Assembly: GCA_036785325.1 (NCBI GenBank)
Contig: JAXIVH010000038.1
Location: 2,186,501 to 2,250,500, forward strand
DNA length: 64,000 bases
Source of the DNA: Urophycis tenuis
Lineage: Eukaryota > Chordata > Actinopteri > Gadiformes > Phycidae
Direction: 5' to 3'
Positions 24,459 through 36,957 of this stretch are shown here, in pieces (the stretch's first letter is position 1; each line of letters opens with the position of its first letter). The position numbers and the translations under genes were made by a program. The notes below the pieces were generated by a model. The model worked only from the letters and a program-made list of their open reading frames with translations. It was not told where the DNA came from and did not search any database.

Positions 24459-24623
24459 GACCCCCCTGGCGTACAGCTGTATGTCTCTGTGAAGGTGGTT
24501 GTGAAGAACGGCATCCGGCTGAACAAGTACAAGTGCCGGCGAGGCAGCAACTCTCTCGAGGGGTTGCACGCCCACCTGGTTAACGCCGTCCCTTCACAGC
24601 GATGTGGGATCATGCCGTTCCAA
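24459..24623 (+). CDS. Exon B, copy 14 (K25 form)
   Basis: Same as copy 6; intact. Confidence 0.58.
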
Positions 24624-24633
24624 GTAAGTGATT

Positions 24634-24674
<41 letters not shown>

Positions 24675-24710
24675 GCGCGCGCATATATACACACGCACAC
24701 ACGCATATAT

Positions 24711-24743
<33 letters not shown>

Positions 24744-24927
24744 CTTAAACATAGCTGACCCTTTTTTTCCCCCTTCTCGGGGATTATGCTCCCAGTTTTG
24801 ATCTCAGACGTCTGGTCACTTATAGCATATAATAATATTCTACGACTGTTAAGCCAACTATGAATAATAAAACAGGCCAAATCATGTGTCCTTTATCATA
24901 GCTACACTATTACAAAAAAAACGCGTG

Positions 24928-25337
24928 AATTGAAACGTTGATGGTATGTTTTTAGCTGCTGGGTAGACTTCAGTCAACCTGCGCAGTTTTGTCTGTGAGC
25001 AACCAAATTGGTCGTGGATGGGCTCATTTTAAGCGGGGAAATCTAAGCTTTTCAACGGCGTTTGGCAAGACTATATTGACTAATGGGTCGTTAAAATACT
25101 AAGCTAATTAATTTGTGTTCTGTAAGGAAAGATTGATCTTAATTGAAACGTTGAAGGGATGTTTTTAGCTGCTGGGTAGACTTCAGTCAACCTGACGCAG
25201 TTTTGTCTTTGAGCAACCAAATTGATCAGGGATGGGCTCATTTTAAGCGGGGAAATCTAAGCTTTCCAACGACGTATGGCATGACTATATTTGCCCACGG
25301 GTCGTCGAAATAATAAGCTGATTCATGTGTGTTCTGT
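24928..25337 (+). repeat. Satellite block 14: 2 monomers
   Basis: The block is 410 bp and the counterpart of block 6. Confidence 0.93.
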
Positions 25338-25523
25338 TGGCTGTGGAAAGAAAATAGCACACAAGTCCTACCAAGTCAACTTTATTGTCAGTGATAAACA
25401 TTAATAAATAAACAGTATGGACATTGTATAAACAGTTGTATAAAAAGTGTAAACAGTATGAACAGTGTTCTTATAAAAGATATCAATATCAATACTGATC
25501 ACGTGTGTATTTTATATTTCCAG

Positions 25524-25806
25524 ATTATTTGTTGATGAGCCAGAGCCTGTGACTCCCACCAACCGGCCCGTTCAGCCCACTGCGTTGTCGTCCTCCACCC
25601 GGCCGAAGCCTCCTGCGCCCACCCGCCTCCAGCCGAGGCCTCCTGCTGCGTCAGCCTGTGGCCCGCCCGCCCCCTGTGTCGGCAGCATCCATACCGCTGG
25701 TCCTCCCCGCACAGCCACAGGCCCCCTCCGTCCTGCTTCGTGGGCCATCCTGCAGCTGTCTCTGCAGTCATCGTGTGTCAAAACCATTCAAACTTGTATA
25801 TGGTAA
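25524..25806 (+). CDS. Proline-rich candidate exon A, copy 15
   Basis: Isoleucine form, counterpart of copy 7. Confidence 0.38.
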
Positions 25807-25862
25807 CATTTCAAAATGACACCAGCATAAATGAGGACCTTGCAATAGGTTGTGTGTTACAG

Positions 25863-26027
25863 GACCCCCCTGGCGTACAGCTGTATGTCTCTGTGAAGGT
25901 GGTTGTGAAGAACGGCATCCGGCTGAACAACTACAAGTGCCGGCGAGGCAGCAACTCTCTCGAGGGGTTGCACGCCCACCTGGTTAACGCCGTCCCTTCA
26001 CAGCGATGTGGGATCATGCCGTTCCAA
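25863..26027 (+). CDS. Exon B, copy 15 (N23 K25 form)
   Basis: Carries K23N as in copy 7; splice sites intact. Confidence 0.57.
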
Positions 26028-26037
26028 GTAAGTGATT

Positions 26038-26080
<43 letters not shown>

Positions 26081-26329
26081 GCGCGCGCGCATATATACAC
26101 ACGCACACACGCATATATACACACACATATATATATATATATATACTTAAACATAGCTGACCCTTTTTTTCCCCCTTCTCGGGGATTATGCTCCCAGTTT
26201 TGATCTCAGACGTCTGGTCACTTGTAGCATATAATAATATTCTACGACTGTTAAGCCAACTATGAATAATAAAACAGGCCAAATCATGTGTCCTTTATCA
26301 TAGCTACACTGTTACAAAAAAAACGCGTG

Positions 26330-27811
26330 AATTGAAACGTTGATGGTATGTTTTTAGCTGCTGGGTAGACTTCAGTCAACCTGACGCAGTTTTGTCTGTG
26401 AGCAACCAAATTGGTCAGGGATGGGCTCATTTTAAGCGGGGAAATCTAAGCTTTCCAACGGTGTATGGCAAGACTATATTGACTCATGGGTCGTTGAAAT
26501 ACTAAGCTAATTAATTTGTGTTCTGTAAGGAAAGATTGATGTTAATTGAAACGTTGAAGGTTTTTTTTTAGCTGCTGGGTAGACTTCAGTCAACCTGACG
26601 CAGTTTAGTCTGTGAGCATCCAGACTGCTCGCAGATGGGCTCATTTTAAGCGGGGAAATCTAAGCTTTCTAAAGGCGTATGGCAAGACTATATTGACTCA
26701 TGGGTCGTTGAAATACTAAGATAATTAATTTGTGTTCTGTAAGGAAAGAATGATGTTAATTGAAACGTTGAAGGTATGTTTTTAGCTGCTGGGTAGACTT
26801 CAGTCAACCTGTCGCAGTTTAGTCTGTCATCAACCAGACTGCTGGCGGATGGGCTCATTTTAAGCGGGGAAATCTAAGCTTTCCAACGGCGTATGGCAAG
26901 ACTATATTGACTCATGGGTCGTTGAAATACTAAGCTAATTAATTTGTGTTCTGTAAAGAAAGATTGATGTTAATTGAAACGTTGAAGGTATGTTTTTAGC
27001 TGCTGGGTAGACTTCAGTCAACCTGACGCAGTTTTGTCTGTGAGCAACCAAATTGCTCGCGGATGGGCTCATTTTGAGCGGGGAAATCTAAGCTTTCTAA
27101 CGGCGTATGTCAAGACTATATTGACTCATGGGTCGTTGAAATACTAAGCTAATTAATTTGTGTTCAGTTAGGAAAGATTGATGTTAATTGAAACGTTGAT
27201 GGTATGTTTTTAGCTGCTGGGTAGACTTCAGTCAACCTGACGCTGTTTTGTCTGTGAGCAACCAAATTGTTCGGGTATGGGCTCATTTTAAGCGGGGAAA
27301 TCTAAGCATTCCAACGGCGTATGTCAAGACTATATTGACTCATGGGTCGTTGAAATACTAAGCTAATTAATTTGTGTTCAGTTAGGAAAGATTGATGTTA
27401 ATTGAAACGTTGATGGTATGTTTTTAGCTGCTGGGTAGACTTCAGTCAACCTGACGCAGTTTTGTCTGTGAGCAACCAAATTGGTCGGGGATGGGCTCAT
27501 TTTAAGCGGGGAAATCTAAGCTTTTCAACGGCGTATGGCAAGACTATATTGACTCATGGGTCATTGAAATACTAAGCTAATTAATTTGTGTTCTGTAAGG
27601 AAAGATTAATGTTAATTGAAACGTTGAAGGTTTTTTTTTTAGCTGCTGGGTAGACTTCAGTCAACCTGACACAGTTTTGTCTGTGAGTAACCAAATTGAT
27701 CAGAAATTAGCTCATTTTAAGCGGGGAAATCTAAGCTTTCCAACGACGTATGGCATGACTATATTTGCCCACGGCTCGTCGAAATAATAAGCTGATTCAT
27801 GTGTGTTCTGT
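26330..27811 (+). repeat. Satellite block 15: 7 monomers
   Basis: The block is 1,482 bp. Its last 747 bases correspond to the first 747 bases of the window. No gene is visible. Confidence 0.93.
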
Positions 27812-27997
27812 TGGCTGTGGAAAGAAAATAGCACACAAGTCCTACCAAGTCACCTTTATTGTCAGTGATAAACATTAATAAATAAACAGTATGGACATTG
27901 TATAAACAGTTGTATAAAAAGTGTAAACAGTATGAACATTGTTCTTATAAAAGATATCAATATCAATACTGATCACGTGTGTATTTTATATTTCCAG

Positions 27998-28280
27998 ATT
28001 ATTTGTTGATGAGCCAGAGCCTGTGACTCCAACCAACCGGCCCGTTCAGCCCACTGCGTTGTCGTCCTCCACCCGGCCGAAGCCTCCTGCGCCCACCCGC
28101 CTCCAGCCGAGGCCTCCTGCTGCGTCAGCCTGTGGCCCGCCCGCCCCCTGTGTCGGCAGCATCCATACCGCTGGTCCTCCCCGCACAGCCACAGGCCCCC
28201 TCCGTCCTGCTTCGTGGGCCATCCTGCAGCTGTCTCTGCAGTCATCGTGTGTCAAAACCATTCAAACTTGTATATGGTAA
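27998..28280 (+). CDS. Proline-rich candidate exon A, copy 16
   Basis: Isoleucine form; starts the third higher-order block. Confidence 0.38.
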
Positions 28281-28336
28281 CATTTCAAAATGACACCAGC
28301 ATAAATGAGGACCTTGCAATAGGTTGTGTGTTACAG

Positions 28337-28501
28337 GACCCCCCTGGCGTACAGCTGTATGTCTCTGTGAAGGTGGTTGTGAAGAACGGCATCCGGCTGA
28401 ACAAGTACAACTGCCGGCGAGGCAGCAACTCTCTCGAGGGGTTGCACGCCCACCTGGTTAACGCCGTCCCTTCACAGCGATGTGGGATCATGCCGTTCCA
28501 A
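28337..28501 (+). CDS. Exon B, copy 16 (N25 form)
   Basis: Identical protein to copy 1; splice sites intact. Confidence 0.58.
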
Positions 28502-28772
28502 GTAAGTGATTAAAACACACACACGCGCGTGCGCGCATATAAACACACACACATACGCATATATACACACACATATATATATATATACTTAAACATAGCT
28601 GACCCTTTTTTTCCCCCTTCTCGGGGATTATGCTCCCAGTTTTGATCTCGGACGTCTGGTCACTTGTAGCATATAATAATATTCTATTACTGTTAAGCCA
28701 ACTATGAATAATAAAACAGGCCAAAACATGTGTCCTTTATCATAGCTACACGTATTACAAAAAAAACGCGTG

Positions 28773-29397
28773 AATTGAAACGTTGAAGATATGTTTTTAG
28801 CTGCTGGGTAGACTTCAGTCAACCTGACGCAGTTTTGTCTGTGAGCAACCAAATTGCTCGTGGATGGGCTCATTTTGAGCGGGGAAATCTAAGCTTTCCA
28901 ACGGCGTATGGCAAGACTATATTGACTCATGGGTCGTTGAAATACTAAGCTAATTAATTTGTGTTCAGTTAGGAAAGATTGATGTTAATTGAAACGTTGA
29001 TGGTATGTTTTTAGCTGCTGGGTAGACTTCAGTCAACCTGACGCAGTTTTGTCTGTGAGCAACCAAATTGCTCGGGGATGGGCTCATTTAAAGCGGGGAA
29101 ATCTAAGCTTTCCAATGGCGTATGGCAAGACTATATTGACTCATGGGTCGTTGAAATAATAAGCTAATTAATTTGTGTTCTGTAAGGAAAGATTGATGTT
29201 AATTGAAACGTTGAAGGCTTTTTTTTAGCTGCTGGGTAGACTTCAGTCAACCTGACACAGTTTTGTCTGTGAGTAACCAAATTGATCAGAAATTAGCTCA
29301 TTTTAAGCGGGGAAATCTAAGCTTTCCAACGACGTATGGAATGACTATATTTGCCCACGGCTCGTCGAAATAATAAGCTGATTCATGTGTGTTCTGT
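28773..29397 (+). repeat. Satellite block 16: 3 monomers
   Basis: The block is 625 bp, like block 3. Confidence 0.93.
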
Positions 29398-29583
29398 TGG
29401 CTGTGGAAAGAAAATAGCACACAAGTCCTACCAAGTCACCTTTATTGTCAGTGATAAACATTAATAAATAAACAGTATGGACATTGTATAAACAGTTGTA
29501 TAAAAAGTGTAAACAGTATGAACATTGTTCTTATAAAAGATATCAATATCAATACTGATCACGTGTGTATTTTATATTTCCAG

Positions 29584-29866
29584 ATTATTTGTTGATGAGC
29601 CAGAGCCTGTGACTCCAACCAACCGGCCCGTTCAGCCCACTGCGTTGTCGTCCTCCACCCGGCCGAAGCCTCCTGCGCCCACCCGCCTCCAGCCGAGGCC
29701 TCCTGCTGCGTCAGCCTGTGGCCCGCCCGCCCCCTGTGTCGGCAGCATCCATACCGCTGGTCCTCCCCGCACAGCCACAGGCCCCCTCCGTCCTGCTTCG
29801 TGGGCCATCCTGCAGCTGTCTCTGCAGTCATCGTGTGTCAAAACCATTCAAACTTGTATATGGTAA
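29584..29866 (+). CDS. Proline-rich candidate exon A, copy 17
   Basis: Isoleucine form. Confidence 0.38.
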
Positions 29867-29922
29867 CATTTCAAAATGACACCAGCATAAATGAGGACCT
29901 TGCAATAGGTTGTGTGTTACAG

Positions 29923-30087
29923 GACCCCCCTGGCGTACAGCTGTATGTCTCTGTGAAGGTGGTTGTGAAGAACGGCATCCGGCTGAACAAGTACAACTGC
30001 CGGCGAGGCAGCAACTCTCTCGAGGGGTTGCACGCCCACCTGGTTAACGCCGTCCCTTCACAGCGATGTGGGATCATGCCGTTCCAA
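29923..30087 (+). CDS. Exon B, copy 17 (N25 form), chimeric cassette
   Basis: Exon B is the N-form, but the microsatellite and tail after it are of the K-form type seen after copies 6 and 7 (long CA tract, then atctcagacg and ctacgactg). A crossover between cassette types near the donor explains this. Confidence 0.58.
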
Positions 30088-30097
30088 GTAAGTGATT

Positions 30098-30144
<47 letters not shown>

Positions 30145-30393
30145 GCGCGCGCGCATATATACACACGCACACACGCATATATACACACACATATATATAT
30201 ATATATATACTTAAACATAGCTGACCCTTTTTTTCCCCCTTCTCGGGGATTATGCTCCCAGTTTTGATCTCAGACGTCTGGTCACTTATAGCATATAATA
30301 ATATTCTACGACTGTTAAGCCAACTATGAATAATAAAACAGGCCAAATCATGTGTCCTTTATCATAGCTACACTATTACAAAAAAAACGCGTG

Positions 30394-31660
30394 AATTGAA
30401 ACGTTGATGGTATGTTTTTAGCTGCTGGGTAGACTTCAGTCAACCTGACGCAGTTTTGTCTGTGAGCAACCAAATTGGTCAGGGATGGGCTCATTTTAAG
30501 CGGGGAAATCTAAGCTTTCCAACGGTGTATGGCAAGACTATATTGACTCATGGGTCGTTGAAATACTAAGCTAATTAATTTGTGTTCTGTAAGGAAAGAT
30601 TGATGTTAATTGAAACGTTGAAGGTTTTTTTTTAGCTGCTGGGTAGACTTCAGTCAACCTGACGCAGTTTAATCTGTGAGCATCCAGACTGCTCGCAGAT
30701 GGGCTCATTTTAAGCGGGGAAATCTAAGCTTTCCAACGGCGTATGACAAGACTATATTGACTCATGGGTCGTTGAAATACTAAGATAATTAATTTGTGTT
30801 CTGTAAGGAAAGAATGATGTTAATTGAAACGTTGAAGGTATGTTTTTAGCTGCTGGGTAGACTTCAGTCAACCTGACGCAGTTTAGTCTGTCATCAACCA
30901 GACTGCTGGCGGATGGGCTCATTTTAAGCGGGGAAATCTAAGCTTTCCAACGGCGTATGGCAAGACTATATTGACTCATGGGTCGTTGAAATACTAAGCT
31001 AATTAATTTGTGTTCTGTAAAGAAAGATTGATGTTAATTGAAACGTTGAAGGTATGTTTTTAGCTGCTGGGTAGACTTCAGTCAACCTGACGCAGTTTTG
31101 TCTGTGAGCAACCAAATTGCTCGCGGATGGGCTCATTTTGAGCGGGGAAATCTAAGCTTTCTAACGGCGTATGTCAAGACTATATTGACTCATGGGTCGT
31201 TGAAATACTAAGCTAATTAATTTGTGTTCAGTTAGGAAAGATTGATGTTAATTGAAACGTTGATGGTATGTTTTTAGCTGCTGGGTAGACTTCAGTCAAC
31301 CTGACGCTGTTTTGTCTGTGAGCAACCAAATTGGTCGTGGATGGGCTCATTTTAAGCGGGGAAATCTAAGCTTTTCAACGGCGTTTGGCAAGACTATATT
31401 GACTAATGGGTCGTTAAAATACTAAGCTAATTAATTTGTGTTCTGTAAGGAAAGATTGATCTTAATTGAAACGTTGAAGGTATGTTTTTAGCTGCTGGGT
31501 AGACTTCAGTCAACCTGACGCAGTTTTGTCTTTGAGCAACCAAATTGATCAGGGATGGGCTCATTTTAAGCGGGGAAATCTAAGCCTTCCAACGACGTAT
31601 GGCATGACTATATTTGCCCACGGGTCGTCGAAATAATAAGCTGATTCATGTGTGTTCTGT
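30394..31660 (+). repeat. Satellite block 17: 6 monomers
   Basis: The block is 1,267 bp. It mixes monomers typical of blocks 7 and 6. No gene is visible. Confidence 0.93.
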
Positions 31661-31846
31661 TGGCTGTGGAAAGAAAATAGCACACAAGTCCTACCAAGTC
31701 AACTTTATTGTCAGTGATAAACATTAATAAATAAACAGTATGGACATTGTATAAACAGTTGTATAAAAAGTGTAAACAGTATGAACAGTGTTCTTATAAA
31801 AGATATCAATATCAATACTGATCACGTGTGTATTTTATATTTCCAG

Positions 31847-32348
31847 ATTATTTGTTGATGAGCCAGAGCCTGTGACTCCCACCAACCGGCCCGTTCAGCC
31901 CACTGCGTTGTCGTCCTCCACCCGGCCGAAGCCTCCTGCGCCCACCCGCCTCCAGCCGAGGCCTCCTGCTGCGTCAGCCTGTGGCCCGCCCGCCCCCTGT
32001 GTCGGCAGCATCCATACCGCTGGTCCTCCCCGCACAGCCACAGGCCCCCTCCGTCCTGCTTCGTGGGCCATCCTGCAGCTGTCTCTGCAGTCATCGTGTG
32101 TCAAAACCATTCAAACTTGTATGGTAACATTTCAAAATGACACCAGCATAAATGAGGACCTTGCAATAGGTTGTGTGTTACAGGACCCCCCTGGCGTACA
32201 GCTGTATGTCTCTGTGAAGGTGGTTGTGAAGAACGGCATCCGGCTGAACAAGTACAAGTGCTGGCGAGGCAGTAACTCTCTCGAGGGGTTGCACGCCCAC
32301 CTGGTTAACGCCGTCCCTTCACAGCGATGTGGGATCATGCCGTTCCAA
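31847..32348 (+). CDS. Fused exon A plus exon B, copy 18 (2-bp deletion opens the frame)
   Basis: In this cassette alone the A/B spacer reads acttgtatggtaac instead of acttgtatatggtaac. The lost dinucleotide puts the proline-rich frame of exon A directly into the exon B frame. From the acceptor (ending at 31,846) to the donor (32,349 gtaagt) there is one open segment of 502 bp, one base plus 167 codons. The exon B part (32,184-32,348) has R27W, which breaks the usual CRRG motif, and one silent change (AGC to AGT). The entry phase is 2 and the exit phase 0, so it would need a phase-2 upstream exon. Confidence 0.5.
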
Positions 32349-32419
32349 GTAAGTGATTAAAACACACACACAAACACACGCGCGCGCGCGCATATATACA
32401 CACGTACACACGCATATAT

Positions 32420-32467
<48 letters not shown>

Positions 32468-32651
32468 TTTAACATAGCTGACCCTTTTTTTCCCCCTCCT
32501 CGGGGATTATGCTCCCAGTTTTGATCTTGGACGTCTGGTCACTTGTAGCATATAATAATATTCTATTACTGTTAAGCCAACTATGAATAATAAAACAGGC
32601 CAAAACATGTGTCCTTTATCATAACTACATGTATTACAAAAAAAACGCGTG

Positions 32652-33490
32652 AATTGAAACGTTGATGATATGTTTTTAGCTGCTGGGTAGACTTCAGTCA
32701 ACCTGACGCAGTTTTGTCTGTGAGCAACCAAATTGGTCAGGGATGGGCTCATTTTAAGCGGGGAAATCTAACCTTTCCAACGGCGTATGGCAAGACTATA
32801 TTTACTCATGGGTCGTTGAATTACTAAGCTAATTAATTTGTGTTCTGTAAGGAAAGATTGATGTTAATTGAAACGTTGAAGGTTTTTTTTTAGCTGCTGG
32901 GTAGACTTCAGTCAACCTGACGCAGTTTAGTCTGTCATCAACCAGACTGCTGGCAGATGGGCTCATTTTAAGCGGGGAAATCTAAGCTTTCCAACGGTGT
33001 ATGGCAAGACTATATTCACCAAAGGGTCGTTGAAATACTAAGCTAAATAATTTGTGTTCTGTAAGGAAAGATTGATCTTAATTGGAACGTTGAAGGTATG
33101 TTTTTAGCTGCTGGGTAGACTTCAGTCAACCTGACGCAGTTTTGTCTGTGAGCAACCAAATTGGTCAGGGATGGGCTCATTTTAAGCGGGGGAATCTAAG
33201 CTTTCCAACGGCGTATGGCAAGACTATATTGACTCATGGGTCGTTGAAATACTAAGCTAATTAATTTGTGTTCTGTAAGGAAAGATTGATGTTAATTGAA
33301 ACGTTGAAGGTATGTTTTTAGCTTCTGGGTAGACTTCAGTCAACCTGACGCAGTTCAGTCTGTGACCAACCAGACTGCTCGCGGATGGGCTCATTTTAAG
33401 CGGGGAAATCTAAGCCTTCCAACGACGTATGGCATGACTATATTTGCCCACGGCTCGTCGAAATAATAAGCTGATTCATGTGTGTTCTGT
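32652..33490 (+). repeat. Satellite block 18: 4 monomers
   Basis: The block is 839 bp. It contains the aacctttcc and ttcaccaaaggg variants also found in blocks 5 and 23. Confidence 0.93.
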
Positions 33491-33676
33491 TGGCTGTGGA
33501 AAGAAAATAGCACACAAGTCCTACCAAGTCAACTTTATTGTCAGTGATAAACATTAATAAATAAACAGTATGGACATTGTATAAACAGTTGTATAAAAAG
33601 TGTAAACAGTATGAACAGTGTTCTTATAAAAGATATCAATATCAATACTGATCACGTGTGTATTTTATATTTCCAG

Positions 33677-33959
33677 ATTATTTGTTGATGAGCCAGAGCC
33701 TGTGACTCCCACCAACCGGCCCGTTCAGCCCACTGCGTTGTCGTCCTCCACCCGGCCGAAGCCTCCTGCGCCCACCCGCCTCCAGCCGAGGCCTCCTGCT
33801 GCGTCAGCCTGTGGCCCGCCCGCCCCCTGTGTCGGCAGCATCCATACCGCTGGTCCTCCCCGCACAGCCACAGGCCCCCTCCGTCCTGCTTCGTGGGCCA
33901 TCCTGCAGCTGTCTCTGCAGTCATCGTGTGTCAAAACCATTCAAACTTGTATATGGTAA
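33677..33959 (+). CDS. Proline-rich candidate exon A, copy 19
   Basis: Isoleucine form; frame and acceptor intact. Confidence 0.38.
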
Positions 33960-34015
33960 CATTTCAAAATGACACCAGCATAAATGAGGACCTTGCAATA
34001 GGTTGTGTGTTACAG

Positions 34016-34181
34016 GACCCCCCTGGCGTACAGCTGTATGTCTCTGTGAAGGTGGTTGTGAAGAACGGCATCCGGCTGAACAATGTACAAGTGCCGGCGA
34101 GGCAGCAACTCTCTCGAGGGGTTGCACGCCCACCTGGTTAACGCCGTCCCTTCACAGCGATGTGGGATCATGCCGTTCCAA
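34016..34181 (+). pseudogene. Exon B, copy 19: frameshifted by a one-base insertion
   Basis: The exon is 166 bp instead of 165. An extra T at about 34,084 (gaacaatgtacaag, where other copies read gaacaagtacaag or gaacaactacaag) shifts the frame at codon 23. The SLEGLHAHL core is lost and a stop is reached before the donor. Splice sites are still intact, so inclusion of this copy would truncate any joined product. Confidence 0.7.
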
Positions 34182-34191
34182 GTAAGTGATT

Positions 34192-34249
<58 letters not shown>

Positions 34250-34487
34250 TATATACACACGCACACACGCATATATACACACACATATATATATATATAT
34301 ATACTTAAACATAGCTGACCCTTTTTTTCCCCCTTCTCGGGGATTATGCTCCCAGTTTTGATCTCAGACGTCTGGTCACTTATAGCATATAATAATATTC
34401 TACGACTGTTAAGCCAACTATGAATAATAAAACAGGCCAAATCATGTGTCCTTTATCATAGCTACACTATTACAAAAAAAACGCGTG

Positions 34488-35967
34488 AATTGAAACGTTG
34501 ATGGTATGTTTTTAGCTGCTGGGTAGACTTCAGTCAACCTGACGCAGTTTTGTCTGTGAGCAACCAAATTGGTCGTGGATGGGCTCATTTTAAGCGGGGA
34601 AATCTAAGCTTTCCAACGGTGTATGGCAAGACTATATTGACTCATGGGTCGTTGAAATACTAAGCTAATTAATTTGTGTTCTGTAAGGAAAGATTGATGT
34701 TAATTGAAACGTTGAAGGTTTTTTTTTAGCTGCTGGGTAGACTTCAGTCAACCTGACGCAGTTTAGTCTGTGAGCATCCAGACTGCTCGCAGATGGGCTC
34801 ATTTTAAGGGGGGAAATCTAAGCTTTCCAACGGCGTATGACAAGACTATATTGACTCATGGGTCGTTGAAATACTAAGATAATTAATTTGTGTTCTGTAA
34901 GGAAAGAATGATGTTAATTGAAACGTTGAAGGTATGTTTTTAGCTGCTGGGTAGACTTCAGTCAACCTGACGCAGTTTAGTCTGTCATCAACCAGACTGC
35001 TGGCGGATGGGCTCATTTTAAGCGGGGAAATCTAAGCTTTCCAACGGCGTATGGCAAGACTATATTGACTCATGGGTCGTTGAAATACTAAGCTAATTAA
35101 TTTGTGTTCTGTAAAGAAAGATTGATGTTAATTGAAACGTTGAAGGTATGTTTTTAGCTGCTGGGTAGACTTCAGTCAACCTGACGCAGTTTTGTCTGTG
35201 AGCAACCAAATTGCTCGCGGATGGGCTCATTTTGAGCGGGGAAATCTAAGCTTTCTAACGGCGTATGTCAAGACTATATTGACTCATGGGTCGTTGAAAT
35301 ACTAAGCTAATTAATTTGTGTTCAGTTAGGAAAGATTGATGTTAATTGAAACGTTGATGGTATGTTTTTAGCTGCTGGGTAGACTTCAGTCAACCTGACG
35401 CTGTTTTGTCTGTGAGCAACCAAATTGTTCGGGTATGGGCTCATTTTAAGCGGGGAAATCTAAGCATTCCAACGGCGTATGTCAAGACTATATTGACTCA
35501 TGGGTCGTTGAAATACTAAGCTAATTAATTTGTGTTCAGTTAGGAAAGATTGATGTTAATTGAAACGTTGATGGTATGTTTTTAGCTGCTGGGTAGACTT
35601 CAGTCAACCTGCGCAGTTTTGTCTGTGAGCAACCAAATTGGTCGTGGATGGGCTCATTTTAAGCGGGGAAATCTAAGCTTTTCAACGGCGTTTGGCAAGA
35701 CTATATTGACTAATGGGTCGTTAAAATACTAAGCTAATTAATTTGTGTTCTGTAAGGAAAGATTGATCTTAATTGAAACGTTGAAGGTATGTTTTTAGCT
35801 GCTGGGTAGACTTCAGTCAACCTGACGCAGTTTTGTCTTTGAGCAACCAAATTGATCAGGGATGGGCTCATTTTAAGCGGGGAAATCTAAGCCTTCCAAC
35901 GACGTATGGCATGACTATATTTGCCCACGGGTCGTCGAAATAATAAGCTGATTCATGTGTGTTCTGT
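34488..35967 (+). repeat. Satellite block 19: 7 monomers
   Basis: The block is 1,480 bp. One monomer reads ttaaggggggaaatc, where others have ttaagcgggg. No gene is visible. Confidence 0.93.
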
Positions 35968-36153
35968 TGGCTGTGGAAAGAAAATAGCACACAAGTCCTA
36001 CCAAGTCAACTTTATTGTCAGTGATAAACATTAATAAATAAACAGTATGGACATTGTATAAACAGTTGTATAAAAAGTGTAAACAGTATGAACAGTGTTC
36101 TTATAAAAGATATCAATATCAATACTGATCACGTGTGTATTTTATATTTCCAG

Positions 36154-36436
36154 ATTATTTGTTGATGAGCCAGAGCCTGTGACTCCCACCAACCGGCCCG
36201 TTCAGCCCACTGCATTGTCGTCCTCCACCCGGCCGAAGCCTCCTGCGCCCACCCGCCTCCAGCCGAGGCCTCCTGCTGCGTCAGCCTGTGGCCCGCCCGC
36301 CCCCTGTGTCGGCAGCATCCATACCGCTGGTCCTCCCCGCACAGCCACAGGCCCCCTCCGTCCTGCTTCGTGGGCCATCCTGCAGCTGTCTCTGCAGTCA
36401 TCGTGTGTCAAAACCATTCAAACTTGTATATGGTAA
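36154..36436 (+). CDS. Proline-rich candidate exon A, copy 20
   Basis: Isoleucine form with a silent CpG transition (actgcattg). Confidence 0.38.
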
Positions 36437-36492
36437 CATTTCAAAATGACACCAGCATAAATGAGGACCTTGCAATAGGTTGTGTGTTACAG

Positions 36493-36657
36493 GACCCCCC
36501 TGGCGTACAGCTGTATGTCTCTGTGAAGGTGGTTGTGAAGAACGGCATCCGGCTGAACAAGTACAAGTGCCGGCGAGGCAGCAACTCTCTCGAGGGGTTG
36601 CACGCCCACCTGGTTAACGCCGTCCCTTCACAGCGATGTGGGATCATGCCGTTCCAA
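36493..36657 (+). CDS. Exon B, copy 20 (K25 form)
   Basis: K25, G29, C49; intact. Confidence 0.58.
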
Positions 36658-36667
36658 GTAAGTGATT

Positions 36668-36710
<43 letters not shown>

Positions 36711-36957
36711 GCGCGCGCATATATACACACGCACACACGCATATATACACACACATATATATATATATATATACTTAAACATAGCTGACCCTTTTTTTCC
36801 CCCTTCTCGGGGATTATGCTCCCAGTTTTGATCTCAGACGTCTGGTCACTTATAGCATATAATAATATTCTACGACTGTTAAGCCAACTATGAATAATAA
36901 AACAGGCCAAATCATGTGTCCTTTATCATAGCTACACTATTACAAAAAAAACGCGTG

